13,266 nt of DNA from Methanarcanum sp963640855 (GCA_963640855.1 CAVIAJ010000023.1:1-13266), one strand, 5' to 3'; positions 1 through 6,478 are shown, counted from the stretch's first letter. Program-made: numbers and translations. The notes: generated by a model from the letters alone, not told the origin.

Positions 1-572
1 CGGATCTTTCTGTCCAATATGCCGATACGTTTCAACGGCGGAAGAATAAACTCTCCGTTGGCTGCATCGTATCTTGAAACAAGATAGGGTGCTTCACCGC
101 ATGTAATCTCCAATCTTCTGGAATCAACGTATTCTTTCCATGTCTTACCGTCAGGGAACGTTATTTTTTCTTCGATAACCGTCCAGGTGTTGCCGTCGTT
201 TTCATGGTTGAAGACATCTTCTCTACCGAACCATTCTCTGTCAAGACAGTTGTTCATTTTGTTACAAAGCCAAACTGGTGTGAATACTTCCGCTTTCTTC
301 CTTGTACGTTCCTGCTGCTGTTCTAAAGCCTTTTCAGTTCTCGGTTGCAGAATAACCGGATTTTTCATAGTGAATGCTTCACGAGTTATTTTGCTGATGT
401 CGGAACAGTTGCTGCCGTGAGAATGATAAATGTCAGTAGCCCAAATGATATTCTTTTTGGTTGTTTTATCCTGTAAAAGGATATCAAGAGTAATTTCTAC
501 AGGATGTGATTTGAGATTAATGAGATGTGTGTTCTCAATCAGAGGTTCATTAACGGCAACCAGTTCCCCCAT
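1..572 (-). CDS. Restriction endonuclease subunit M / DNA methylase-like protein, N-terminal part (cut by window edge)
   Basis: The open frame reads leftward from ATG at 572 and is still open at base 1, giving 190 codons of the N-terminus. Recognisable pieces are an 'IIWATD' segment near residues 42-47, 'KAEVFTP' at 93-99 (the FTP element seen in adenine-type DNA methylases), and 'LEITCGEAPYLVSRYD' at 154-169. From memory, this last stretch is typical of proteins annotated 'restriction endonuclease subunit M', where it sits in the position of the glycine-rich SAM-binding motif. The catalytic motif would lie outside the window. I infer a DNA-modifying or type II restriction-modification role, but cannot tell whether the gene is intact or has a nuclease partner. 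A TATA-like stretch lies at 615-626. The frame stays open and protein-like upstream of ATG 572 to a stop near 617, but has no start codon there. Codons look more AT-rich than in the neighbours, which would fit acquisition by transfer. Confidence 0.72.
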   Translation of the reverse strand, partial: MGELVAVNEPLIENTHLINLKSHPVEITLDILLQDKTTKKNIIWATDIYHSHGSNCSDISKITREAFTMKNPVILQPRTEKALEQQQERTRKKAEVFTPVWLCNKMNNCLDREWFGREDVFNHENDGNTWTVIEEKITFPDGKTWKEYVDSRRLEITCGEAPYLVSRYDAANGEFILPPLKRIGILDRKI

Positions 573-614
573 GTCAATCGTATTCCTGTACGCTGAATTG
601 TAGTGTGAACCGCC

Positions 615-626
615 TATTTATTATAG
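615..626 (-). promoter_or_regulatory. TATA-like box for the restriction/methylase gene
   Basis: On the minus strand this reads CTATAATAAATA, a good archaeal TATA match. Initiation about 26 bases downstream falls near base 594 and leaves a leader of roughly 22 nt before ATG 572. No convincing Shine-Dalgarno site is visible in that leader. Confidence 0.45.
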
Positions 627-651
627 CAACAACAATCGACACTGTTTCGAC

Positions 652-665
652 AAAGAGACCTCTTT
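652..665. repeat. Short perfect inverted repeat in the divergent intergenic region
   Basis: AAAGAG-AC-CTCTTT is a 6-bp perfect dyad with a 2-base centre. It lies between the left-edge methylase gene and marC, upstream of the marC TATA box, so it could be a regulator site. A dyad this short can also occur by chance. Confidence 0.2.
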
Positions 666-717
666 TTCAAAAGACGGAGAAAAAACGATAACAGTGCTTG
701 AACGGACCAAATTGATG

Positions 718-727
718 TTATTTTATA
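718..727 (+). promoter_or_regulatory. TATA box of marC, implying a leaderless or near-leaderless mRNA
   Basis: TTATTTTATA is centred about 26 bases before the ATG at 750. That is the usual TATA-to-start distance in Archaea, so transcription should begin at or next to the start codon. No Shine-Dalgarno site precedes the ATG, which agrees with this. Confidence 0.55.
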
Positions 728-749
728 CCCAACCGCACATCCCCGACCC

Positions 750-1379
750 ATGGACATCGGAACGGTCGTCTCAATCACGGTTTCGCTCTTCCTCATCCTT
801 GATCCGTTCGCCAGTGTATCGCTGTTCATCAACGTTACAAAGGATCTCGACAGATCTACTATGAAAGCCTACGCAAACAGAGCATCCTTCGTAGCGGCCG
901 CTCTCCTGATTGTATTCGTACTCATCGGACAGTATCTGATGGATATCTTCGGTGTCTCCATGGACAGTTTCCGTGTCGCCGGAGGTATAATCTTCCTTAT
1001 GATGGCCATAGAATTGGTCTTCGGTCTCAGATTGTCCAACGTAGACGACGAAAAAGGTGCCAAATGGGCAATCATCGCTTCGCCCGTACTCACCGGTCCC
1101 GTTGTTATCACAACAGCAATTTTACTTTCATCGAAATTCGGAATCGAAACAGTAATGATTTCCAGCGTATCGGCACTGCTGATTACCTGGGCAATCCTCA
1201 GAAATTCGGACCTTGTCGTGAAATATGTCGGAAAACAGGCTTTGGGCGTAATAACAAGAGTGATCGGTCTGTTTATTGCCGCCATGGGTATCGAAAGTAT
1301 CTTCTCCGGTACGATGAACTGGTTTGCGACACACGACGCTGCGGGAATGATCTGTTCTGTTGTTTCAATGATAATGTGA
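750..1379 (+). CDS. MarC family (UPF0056) integral membrane protein
   Basis: This 209-residue protein is almost entirely hydrophobic, with about six membrane segments (roughly residues 5-27, 45-66, 70-92, 107-125, 130-150 and 175-195). It has the family's early 'LILDPFASVSLFINVT' segment near residue 15 and the 'FRVAGGIIFLMMAIELV' segment near residue 75. Both features and the length match MarC/UPF0056 proteins. The family was once linked to multiple antibiotic resistance in E. coli; that link was later questioned and the transported substrate is unknown. The start at 750 is supported by the TATA box placed for a leaderless message. The gene stands alone: a divergent gene lies to the left and a convergent pyrophosphatase to the right, separated by a hairpin. 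Family membership is clear; function is open. Confidence 0.88.
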   Translation: MDIGTVVSITVSLFLILDPFASVSLFINVTKDLDRSTMKAYANRASFVAAALLIVFVLIGQYLMDIFGVSMDSFRVAGGIIFLMMAIELVFGLRLSNVDDEKGAKWAIIASPVLTGPVVITTAILLSSKFGIETVMISSVSALLITWAILRNSDLVVKYVGKQALGVITRVIGLFIAAMGIESIFSGTMNWFATHDAAGMICSVVSMIM

Positions 1380-1380
1380 A

Positions 1381-1413
1381 TGATTACGGCAGAACAATCA
1401 TCTGCCGCAATCA
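1381..1413. terminator. Hairpin between convergent marC and pyrophosphatase genes
   Basis: TGATTACGGCAGA (1381-1393) and TCTGCCGCAATCA (1401-1413) form a 13-bp stem with one wobble or mismatch around a 7-base loop. It fills the gap between two convergent stop codons and could end transcription from both sides. There is no long T run after it, so termination may depend on more than the hairpin. Confidence 0.5.
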
Positions 1414-1423
1414 TCTGTAAAAT

Positions 1424-1954
1424 TTAGCAGAAAGAATCCTTGTACTTCGATATAGTGTACTTGATGATATCCTGAACCTTGTCGGAACCGATAATCTCAT
1501 CCACCGCGGTAGTCTTTCCTTCCAACGTCTTGTAAACTTCGAAGAAATGCTTCATTTCATCGAACATGTGTCTCGGAAGTTCGCTGATGTCTGTGTACGA
1601 ATTGTACATCGGATCGTCGAACGGAATCGCAATGATCTTCTCATCGTTTGCACCGTTATCGATCATCTTGATTGCACCGATCGGATAGCATCTTACCAAT
1701 GTCATCGGAAGGATAGGTTCCGAACACAGAACCAAAGCATCCAGAGGATCTCCGTCATCTGCGTATGTTCTCGGAATGAATCCGTAACTTGCGGGATAGT
1801 GTGTGGAAGTGTACAGAATTCTGTCAAGTTTCAGAAGACCTGTTTCCTTATCCAGTTCGTATTTGTTCTTACTGCCCTTTGAGATTTCAACAACAACCAT
1901 GAAATCATCGGGTGAAATCCTCTTCGGACTGATGTCGTGCCATATGTTTCCCAT
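1424..1954 (-). CDS. ppa: Family I (soluble) inorganic pyrophosphatase
   Basis: This cytoplasmic enzyme hydrolyses pyrophosphate to two phosphates and so drives nucleotide, tRNA-charging and activation reactions forward. The 176-residue length is normal for the prokaryotic enzyme. The signature D-G-D-P-L-D-A is at residues 67-73. Active-site residues known from the E. coli enzyme line up with an offset of two: K31, E33, R45, Y57, D67, D69, D72, D99, D104 and K106. An early glutamate is at residue 23. Nothing catalytic appears to be missing. The gene is monocistronic, convergent with marC and divergent from the TIR-methyltransferase gene. ATG 1954 is the first start in frame; a TATA-like GTATAAT at 1994-2000 would give a leader of about 16 nt. 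Confidence 0.96.
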   Translation of the reverse strand: MGNIWHDISPKRISPDDFMVVVEISKGSKNKYELDKETGLLKLDRILYTSTHYPASYGFIPRTYADDGDPLDALVLCSEPILPMTLVRCYPIGAIKMIDNGANDEKIIAIPFDDPMYNSYTDISELPRHMFDEMKHFFEVYKTLEGKTTAVDEIIGSDKVQDIIKYTISKYKDSFC

Positions 1955-1993
1955 ACTGTCACACTGCCTATAGTGTTCCGATAATCATCCCCC

Positions 1994-2000
1994 GTATAAT
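1994..2000 (-). promoter_or_regulatory. TATA-like element for the pyrophosphatase gene
   Basis: The minus strand reads ATTATAC here, about 43 bases before ATG 1954. Initiation near base 1970 is expected. A second, poorer candidate (CTATAGG around 1969-1976) is too close to the start codon for the usual spacing. Confidence 0.35.
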
Positions 2001-2038
2001 CATTGCCGTTGTGTATGTGAATAAAAGATGTTCTGTCG

Positions 2039-2067
2039 GAAAAAACGAAGAGTATATCGGTTTTTTC
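2039..2067. promoter_or_regulatory. Dyad GAAAAAAC-N13-GTTTTTTC surrounding a TATA-like core
   Basis: Two perfect 8-base inverted arms (2039-2046 and 2060-2067) flank AGTATATCGG. The site lies in the divergent region between the pyrophosphatase and the TIR-methyltransferase gene. An arm-TATA-arm arrangement is compatible with an operator over a promoter for the + strand cluster. It could also be a chance pairing of A and T runs. Confidence 0.35.
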
Positions 2068-2135
2068 GAATCGATTTCACGATAACAAACACCATATGAT
2101 TGCCTAATCCAGCAAAACCGACTGTGTTCAAATCT

Positions 2136-2147
2136 ATTATATATTTA
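2136..2147 (+). promoter_or_regulatory. TATA-like box supporting the GTG 2175 start
   Basis: ATTATATATTTA is a strong archaeal TATA match centred about 34 bases before GTG 2175. A very short leader would result, with a GGTG at 2166-2169 as a possible ribosome site. The box lies inside the longer TTG-initiated frame from 2100, which argues against that longer start. Confidence 0.45.
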
Positions 2148-2174
2148 CCGTACGATAACGAGCCCGGTGTACTT

Positions 2175-3482
2175 GTGAACGATGTTTTTATCAGTTATGA
2201 ACATGAATCGAAATCAATTGCAGATAATATCGTTTCCGTTCTCGAAAACCATAAAATCCGTTGCTGGTACGCACCCCGCGATGTAATAGGCGATTATGCA
2301 ACGAGCATAGTCGAAGCCATTAACTCATCGAAAATATTCATTTTGATTCTTAACGGAAATGCATCGAATTCACGCCATGTGCTGAATGAAGTTGAGATGG
2401 CTTACAAGAATGAAACCGACATCACAATAGTTCCGTTCAGAGTCGATAACAATACTCTGTCGATGGCAATGGAGTATTATGTCAAGCGTCTGCACTGGAT
2501 AGATGCATCCAACGGCCCGTTGGATATCGCCATTGACGAATTGCTGAAGAAAATCGCTCAGCTTTTGGGAATAGATCTCACTTCAAAAGAGAAGAAAGAC
2601 GAATCTGTTCCTGCCGTTGAGCGTAAACAGAACAAATATTTCAGCAGTAACGATGTCAAAGAGCGTCACCGTCTCGATGTACAGCAGAAACTTATGAGAA
2701 AATTTGACATCGGTACATACGACAAAATTGCCAAACAACTCAAAAATGCCAATGTTCTTGATATCGGATGCAACAACGGTTCCGTATTTATGGACAGAAT
2801 GGGCAACAGGCCCGAAATATCGAAAATAATCGGTGTTGAATATGATGAAGGTGCCGTCAACGCAGCCAATGAAAAATACGGTTCCGACAGCCGTATGTTC
2901 TGTAAAGCCGATCTCGAATCGCCTGAATTCATGGATGTCATAAGAGATGCGATGGATAAACTCGGAATACCCGCTTTTGATTTTGTCCACATTTCGATGG
3001 TATTGTTACATTTGAAAAATCCGCACAGAGTAATCAAGAAAGTACGTTCTTTAATGGCTCCCGGCGCAGTCATTATGATCAAGGATATCGACGACGGAAT
3101 GAATCTTGCATATCCCGACGAAGACGGAGCTTTCGAAAGAGTATACCGTATCTGCCGTGAAAATGAAACATCGGGATACAGACACAGCGGCCGCCAGATA
3201 TACTCATTTCTGAAAAGAGGCGGAATTAAAGATATCTGCCTTGACGTTTCCGGACTGAATGTAATCGGCATGGATTATGATGAAAGACAGGCCTTGTTTG
3301 ACACATATTTCTCATTTATTGCAGAAGATCTCGCTCTGATGAAAGAGAAGTACCCCACAAGTGAAAGAGTCGATGCCGATTACAAATGGTACAACGAGAT
3401 TTATGACGAATTAGAGGAAAGAATGCACAATGAAGAATTCTTTTTCAGCCTCGGTTTCATGATTTTTACCGGAAAATCGTAA
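2175..3482 (+). CDS. TIR domain - class I SAM-dependent methyltransferase fusion protein
   Basis: Numbering is from GTG 2175 (435 aa). A TIR domain fills about residues 2-133: the first strand 'NDVFISYEHES', a loop with 'CWYAPRDVIGDYATSIVEAI', then 'SRHVLNEVEMAY'. In the last element E72 sits where the catalytic glutamate of NAD-cleaving TIR domains is found (W-x-x-x-E pattern; here H68-V-L-N-E72). A charged linker follows to about residue 165. A Rossmann methyltransferase comes next: motif I 'VLDIGCNNG' at 194-202, the acidic residue E222 in 'IIGVEYD', and 'FDFVHISMVLLHL' as the post-motif-II strand. The second half resembles small-molecule or protein methyltransferases, not DNA methylases. 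No membrane segment is seen. The frame can be extended to a TTG at 2100, but the GTG start matches the usual N-terminus of this TIR family and has its own TATA box. Role unknown: NAD-based defence or signalling with a methylating or SAM-sensing part is an inference. Confidence 0.85.
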   Translation: MNDVFISYEHESKSIADNIVSVLENHKIRCWYAPRDVIGDYATSIVEAINSSKIFILILNGNASNSRHVLNEVEMAYKNETDITIVPFRVDNNTLSMAMEYYVKRLHWIDASNGPLDIAIDELLKKIAQLLGIDLTSKEKKDESVPAVERKQNKYFSSNDVKERHRLDVQQKLMRKFDIGTYDKIAKQLKNANVLDIGCNNGSVFMDRMGNRPEISKIIGVEYDEGAVNAANEKYGSDSRMFCKADLESPEFMDVIRDAMDKLGIPAFDFVHISMVLLHLKNPHRVIKKVRSLMAPGAVIMIKDIDDGMNLAYPDEDGAFERVYRICRENETSGYRHSGRQIYSFLKRGGIKDICLDVSGLNVIGMDYDERQALFDTYFSFIAEDLALMKEKYPTSERVDADYKWYNEIYDELEERMHNEEFFFSLGFMIFTGKS

Positions 3483-3501
3483 GCTGCATCGCCGCATTGC
3501 A

Positions 3502-3509
3502 GGTTGGTG
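3502..3509 (+). promoter_or_regulatory. Ribosome-binding site deciding the start of the small membrane protein
   Basis: GGTTGGTG ends 6 bases before ATG 3516. It overlaps the alternative in-frame TTG 3504 and GTG 3507, which favours ATG 3516. Confidence 0.4.
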
Positions 3510-3515
3510 TATGAA

Positions 3516-3869
3516 ATGAACCGCAAGATTGCCGTCATAATCCTGGATATAATTTCATTCGTTCTTTCGGCTGCAATGTTTCCTTCCGGATACAGACAGA
3601 GTATCATTTATGCCGCATTGTTCGCATTCGTAACAATACTTGCATTGTTCAGTGTGTTGGTATTGACTGATAAGATGCCCATTTCCAATGAAAGATATGT
3701 CGGAACAGGTAAGATTCATTATTCAGTCTACTACATGATATGCAGTCTTATCATTTCGATAACAATCGCAGTGTGTTCATATCTCGGAGTTCTGAAATTG
3801 TATTATCCGTTCGTTCTTCTCATCATTGTGTTCATGTTTTTAGGCGATTACTTCATAAAAGTCAAATGA
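3516..3869 (+). CDS. Small four-helix membrane protein, unknown function
   Basis: This 117-residue protein has four hydrophobic segments at about residues 4-22, 28-49, 68-90 and 93-113, and a short basic C-terminus ending 'FIKVK'. The loop between helices 2 and 3 carries 'MPISNERYVGTGK'. I recognise no family. The gene starts 33 bases after the TIR-methyltransferase stop and has its own ribosome site, with no obvious promoter or terminator between, so the two are probably cotranscribed. In-frame TTG 3504 and GTG 3507 would add four residues but leave no room for the ribosome site. Small membrane proteins next to TIR proteins can be partner effectors, but here that rests on position alone. The reading frame and topology are well supported; the role is not. 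Confidence 0.72.
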   Translation: MNRKIAVIILDIISFVLSAAMFPSGYRQSIIYAALFAFVTILALFSVLVLTDKMPISNERYVGTGKIHYSVYYMICSLIISITIAVCSYLGVLKLYYPFVLLIIVFMFLGDYFIKVK

Positions 3870-3903
3870 GAGTGTGCAATACCTCATAAAAAGAAGTGTT
3901 CAA

Positions 3904-5094
3904 ATGAACAGCGAAGTCGAACTCAGAATTATTGACAAAGTGGATTCAATCGCATCCGAACTGAAAGGATTGGCTGTCGAGATACACGACAACCCCGAGT
4001 TGGGACTGCAGGAGTATGAAGCATGCAAACTTCATACAGATCTTCTGAAGAAATACGGGTTCGATGTTACAATAGGTGCGGCAGGTTACGAGACTGCTTT
4101 TGTCGCTACGCACAAAGGAAACAAAGAAGGCCCCGTAATCGTGTTTCTGGCGGAATATGACGCATTACCCGTATTGGGTCACGGATGCGGACACAATCTC
4201 GTGGGAACGGTCGCTACAGGTGCAGGAATCGCCGTTAAGGATATTGTAGACGAATTCGGAGGAGAAGTCCGCGTGTACGGTACACCCGCCGAGGAAACCG
4301 TCGGATCAAAGGTTGATTTCATCAGGAAAGGAATGTTCGATGACTGTGATGTTGTAATGATGGCCCATCCCAGCTACTTCAACGCCGACGGAATGAACAC
4401 TCTCGCCATGAGAAATATGAGGGTTGAATTTTTCGGTAAAGCGGCACACGCAGGTTCCGTTCCGGATAAGGGAATCAATGCGTTGGATGCGATGATTTCT
4501 CTGTACAATATGATCAATGCATACCGTCAGCAGATGCCTTCGGATGCAAAAGTACACGGAATCATCACAAACGGAGGAGAAGCTCCGAATATTGTTCCTG
4601 CGTACACTTCTGCGATATTCTACATGCGTGCCAACGAAAGAAACGAATGTAAATTCATTTACGACAGAGTAACGGACATGGTCAAAGCGGCAGCTTTGGG
4701 GACCGGATGTACTTATAAGATTTCCGCAGCGGAAAATGTTCTTGACGACACCGTTACGAACTATGCTCTTGCGGGATTGATCACAAAAAGATTGGAATCC
4801 TTCGGTGTAAAAATTCACAAGACAAAAGGAGAACACATTTCCGTTTCTTCCGATTTGGGAAACGTAAGCCGTACGTTACCGTCGGTGCAGATGATGTTCT
4901 GCATCGGTGTACCCGATTCCGGAGAAGTAACCGAGGCGCATACCGTAGGTTTCGCCCGTGACGCAATATCGGAGATGGCACTGTCGAACATGATTACATT
5001 CATCAAGGCCTTCGCCATGGCGACACATGACATCATAACCGAAGAAGGTGTCCTGGATTCCATCAAAAAAGAATTCAGAGAAACCGTCGGATGA
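3904..5094 (+). CDS. M20 family metallo-amidohydrolase (PM20D2 / aminobenzoyl-glutamate hydrolase-like)
   Basis: This zinc-type hydrolase of 396 residues cleaves an amide or peptide bond of a small substrate in the cytoplasm. Numbering from ATG 3904: 'AEYDALP' at 83-89, 'HGCGHN' at 93-98 (C95 and H97 as metal ligands), 'GTPAEET' at 126-132 (E130 general base, E131 ligand), a later 'AHPSYF' histidine, and the 'AAHAG' histidine of the lid or dimerisation domain. A late 'SSDLGNVS' takes the place of the C-terminal ligand region. The order fits the subgroup that includes p-aminobenzoyl-glutamate hydrolase and PM20D2 dipeptidases, so amidohydrolase is safer than a named substrate. GTG 3874 could add ten residues; ATG 3904 gives the usual distance to the 'HDNPELG' segment. 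It follows the membrane protein by 34 bases, probably in the same transcript, and ends at a strong hairpin. No signal peptide. Confidence 0.9.
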   Translation: MNSEVELRIIDKVDSIASELKGLAVEIHDNPELGLQEYEACKLHTDLLKKYGFDVTIGAAGYETAFVATHKGNKEGPVIVFLAEYDALPVLGHGCGHNLVGTVATGAGIAVKDIVDEFGGEVRVYGTPAEETVGSKVDFIRKGMFDDCDVVMMAHPSYFNADGMNTLAMRNMRVEFFGKAAHAGSVPDKGINALDAMISLYNMINAYRQQMPSDAKVHGIITNGGEAPNIVPAYTSAIFYMRANERNECKFIYDRVTDMVKAAALGTGCTYKISAAENVLDDTVTNYALAGLITKRLESFGVKIHKTKGEHISVSSDLGNVSRTLPSVQMMFCIGVPDSGEVTEAHTVGFARDAISEMALSNMITFIKAFAMATHDIITEEGVLDSIKKEFRETVG

Positions 5095-5102
5095 AAAAAG
5101 AA

Positions 5103-5129
5103 TCCGAACCGGATGAAATCCGGTTCGGA
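5103..5129. terminator. Perfect 12-bp hairpin, bidirectional terminator between convergent genes
   Basis: TCCGAACCGGAT (5103-5114), loop GAA, and ATCCGGTTCGGA (5118-5129) form an uninterrupted GC-rich stem. On the minus strand the stem is followed by TTCTTTTTTC, the form of an intrinsic terminator for the aminotransferase. On the plus strand a weaker T-rich GTGTTTCT follows. It separates the M20 hydrolase from the aminotransferase. Confidence 0.75.
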
Positions 5130-5148
5130 GTGTTTCTCCTGAAAACAA

Positions 5149-6354
5149 TCAGGCTTTGTGCCTGATCATAAATCTCTCGAGTTTATCGTACGCTTCGGCG
5201 AGAATCTCAATCCTCGGTAACGTAATCGTACGGAAGTGACCCTGTCCGAATTCTTCGTCGAATCCCGAACCGTGAACGAGAACAACGCCCTCTTCTTCCA
5301 TGAAGTTGAGAACGAAATCCTTGTCTGTCTTCCAGATTCCGTTCAGTTCCACCTTGGGGAACATATAGAACGCACCCTGGGGTTCTCTTACGGAAATTCC
5401 GGGAATTTCATTCAGTCTCTCATACGAGAATGTCGCTCTGTCTCTGAGTCTTCTGTTCATATCCGCGATATAATCCTGCGGACCCTGAAGCGAAGCCTGT
5501 GCGGCCCACTGGCAGGGAACATTCGGACAGATACGTGCGCGGCACTGTTTCATCAGTCCTTCCCACACATCCGAAAGCATTCCGCTCTCGTCCATGAAGT
5601 AACCGTAACCGACTCTCCATCCGGGCATAAGATTCACTTTGGAGAATCCGTTGAGGACAATCCTCGTAACATCCGAAGGAAGACGTGACATCGAGAAGAA
5701 CGGTTTCTCGGTAATTTTATCGTAAATTTCATCGGAAATGATAGGAACTTCCATCTCCGCAGCCAAATCTCCTATCTCACGGAGTACTTTTTCATCGAAA
5801 ACGGCACCCGTAGGATTGTTCGGATTGATGACAACGATTGCTTTTGTTTTATCGGTAATACGTTTTCTCATCATATCCACGTCGGGAGCCCAGTCTTCTT
5901 CCTCGATCAATCTGTAGGAAACGGTCTTTCCGCCGTAGAATTCAATGTACTGGTGATAGGAAGGATATCCCGGTCCGGAAACAAGAACTTCGTCTTTATC
6001 CTCGACCATCGAACCCATCAGAAGATTGATTGCCTCTCCGACACCCGATGTAACGAACACCTTATCCGGTGTAATCTTCGTACCGTGTTTCTCATATTCA
6101 CGGTCGACAATCGCCTGTCTGAATTCCGGATTTCCCTGTGAATCTCCGTATCCGTTGTCTGTGTGATCCACAGCCTTCCTCAACGCATTCTTGAAGTACG
6201 CAGGAGTCTCGAAATCCCATTTGTTCGGGTCTCCGATGTTCAGCATACAAAGCTTCCTGCCCTGAGCGGCAAGCTTGGCAGCCGGTACAGCGACCTCTCT
6301 GATCGCATAGTTCATCCCCAAAGCACGCCTAGAAGCCTGTATCTTCCTGACCAT
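5149..6354 (-). CDS. Class I/II PLP-dependent aminotransferase, alanine aminotransferase-like
   Basis: This 401-residue enzyme moves an amino group between an amino acid and a 2-oxo acid using pyridoxal phosphate. Visible residues: 'NIGDPNKWDFETP' at 39-51 (substrate-carboxylate region), Y130 in 'GPGYPSY' (ring stacking), 'NPNNPTG' at 177-183, 'DEIYD' at 208-212 (D208 to the pyridine nitrogen, Y211), 'SKVNLMPGWRVG' with Schiff-base lysine K239 and phosphate-binding R247, and the C-terminal 'FRTITLP' arginine that holds the substrate carboxylate. Overall pattern is closest to bacterial and archaeal AlaA-type alanine/pyruvate transaminases, but aspartate or other substrates cannot be excluded. 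It is monocistronic with a TATA box at 6381-6392 and a leader of about 7 nt, and it ends at the shared hairpin. Confidence 0.92.
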   Translation of the reverse strand: MVRKIQASRRALGMNYAIREVAVPAAKLAAQGRKLCMLNIGDPNKWDFETPAYFKNALRKAVDHTDNGYGDSQGNPEFRQAIVDREYEKHGTKITPDKVFVTSGVGEAINLLMGSMVEDKDEVLVSGPGYPSYHQYIEFYGGKTVSYRLIEEEDWAPDVDMMRKRITDKTKAIVVINPNNPTGAVFDEKVLREIGDLAAEMEVPIISDEIYDKITEKPFFSMSRLPSDVTRIVLNGFSKVNLMPGWRVGYGYFMDESGMLSDVWEGLMKQCRARICPNVPCQWAAQASLQGPQDYIADMNRRLRDRATFSYERLNEIPGISVREPQGAFYMFPKVELNGIWKTDKDFVLNFMEEEGVVLVHGSGFDEEFGQGHFRTITLPRIEILAEAYDKLERFMIRHKA

Positions 6355-6380
6355 ATTATCAACCGACAGAATCCGCAGGG

Positions 6381-6392
6381 TTTGATATAAAG
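6381..6392 (-). promoter_or_regulatory. TATA box of the aminotransferase gene
   Basis: The minus strand reads CTTTATATCAAA, centred about 33 bases before ATG 6354, so the leader should be only a few bases. No Shine-Dalgarno site is visible, in line with a near-leaderless message. Confidence 0.55.
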
Positions 6393-6406
6393 TTCGCTGT
6401 CAAAAT

Positions 6407-6415
6407 CTTATTTTA
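6407..6415 (+). promoter_or_regulatory. Possible TATA element for the PP-loop/Fe-S protein gene
   Basis: CTTATTTTA would place initiation near 6440 with a leader of about 40 nt. An alternative, TTTTAGGT around 6450-6457, is weaker in sequence but spaced for a leaderless start at 6479. The choice cannot be made by eye. Confidence 0.25.
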
Positions 6416-6478
6416 CAGACGGTTTTTCATAATAAGATAAGAGAATCCTTTTAGGTATGCTGGTAATAATGTGGAACG

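Noticed and set aside
187..420. Plus-strand 77-codon frame at the left edge
   Set aside because: It lies antisense to the restriction/methylase fragment, whose translation is recognisable.
614..832. Minus-strand open frame of 72 codons between the left-edge gene and marC
   Set aside because: It overlaps the clear MarC start on the other strand, has low-complexity basic content and no recognisable domain.
869..1414. Long open frame (181 codons) antisense to marC
   Set aside because: It is the mirror of a strongly family-conserved membrane protein and shows no protein-like motif of its own.
2096..2107. ATG 2096 as a start codon before the TIR-methyltransferase gene
   Set aside because: It is out of frame with the TIR gene and meets a stop after three codons.
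2583..3271. Two long antisense frames inside the methyltransferase half
   Set aside because: The sense frame carries conserved methyltransferase motifs throughout; the antisense frames carry none.
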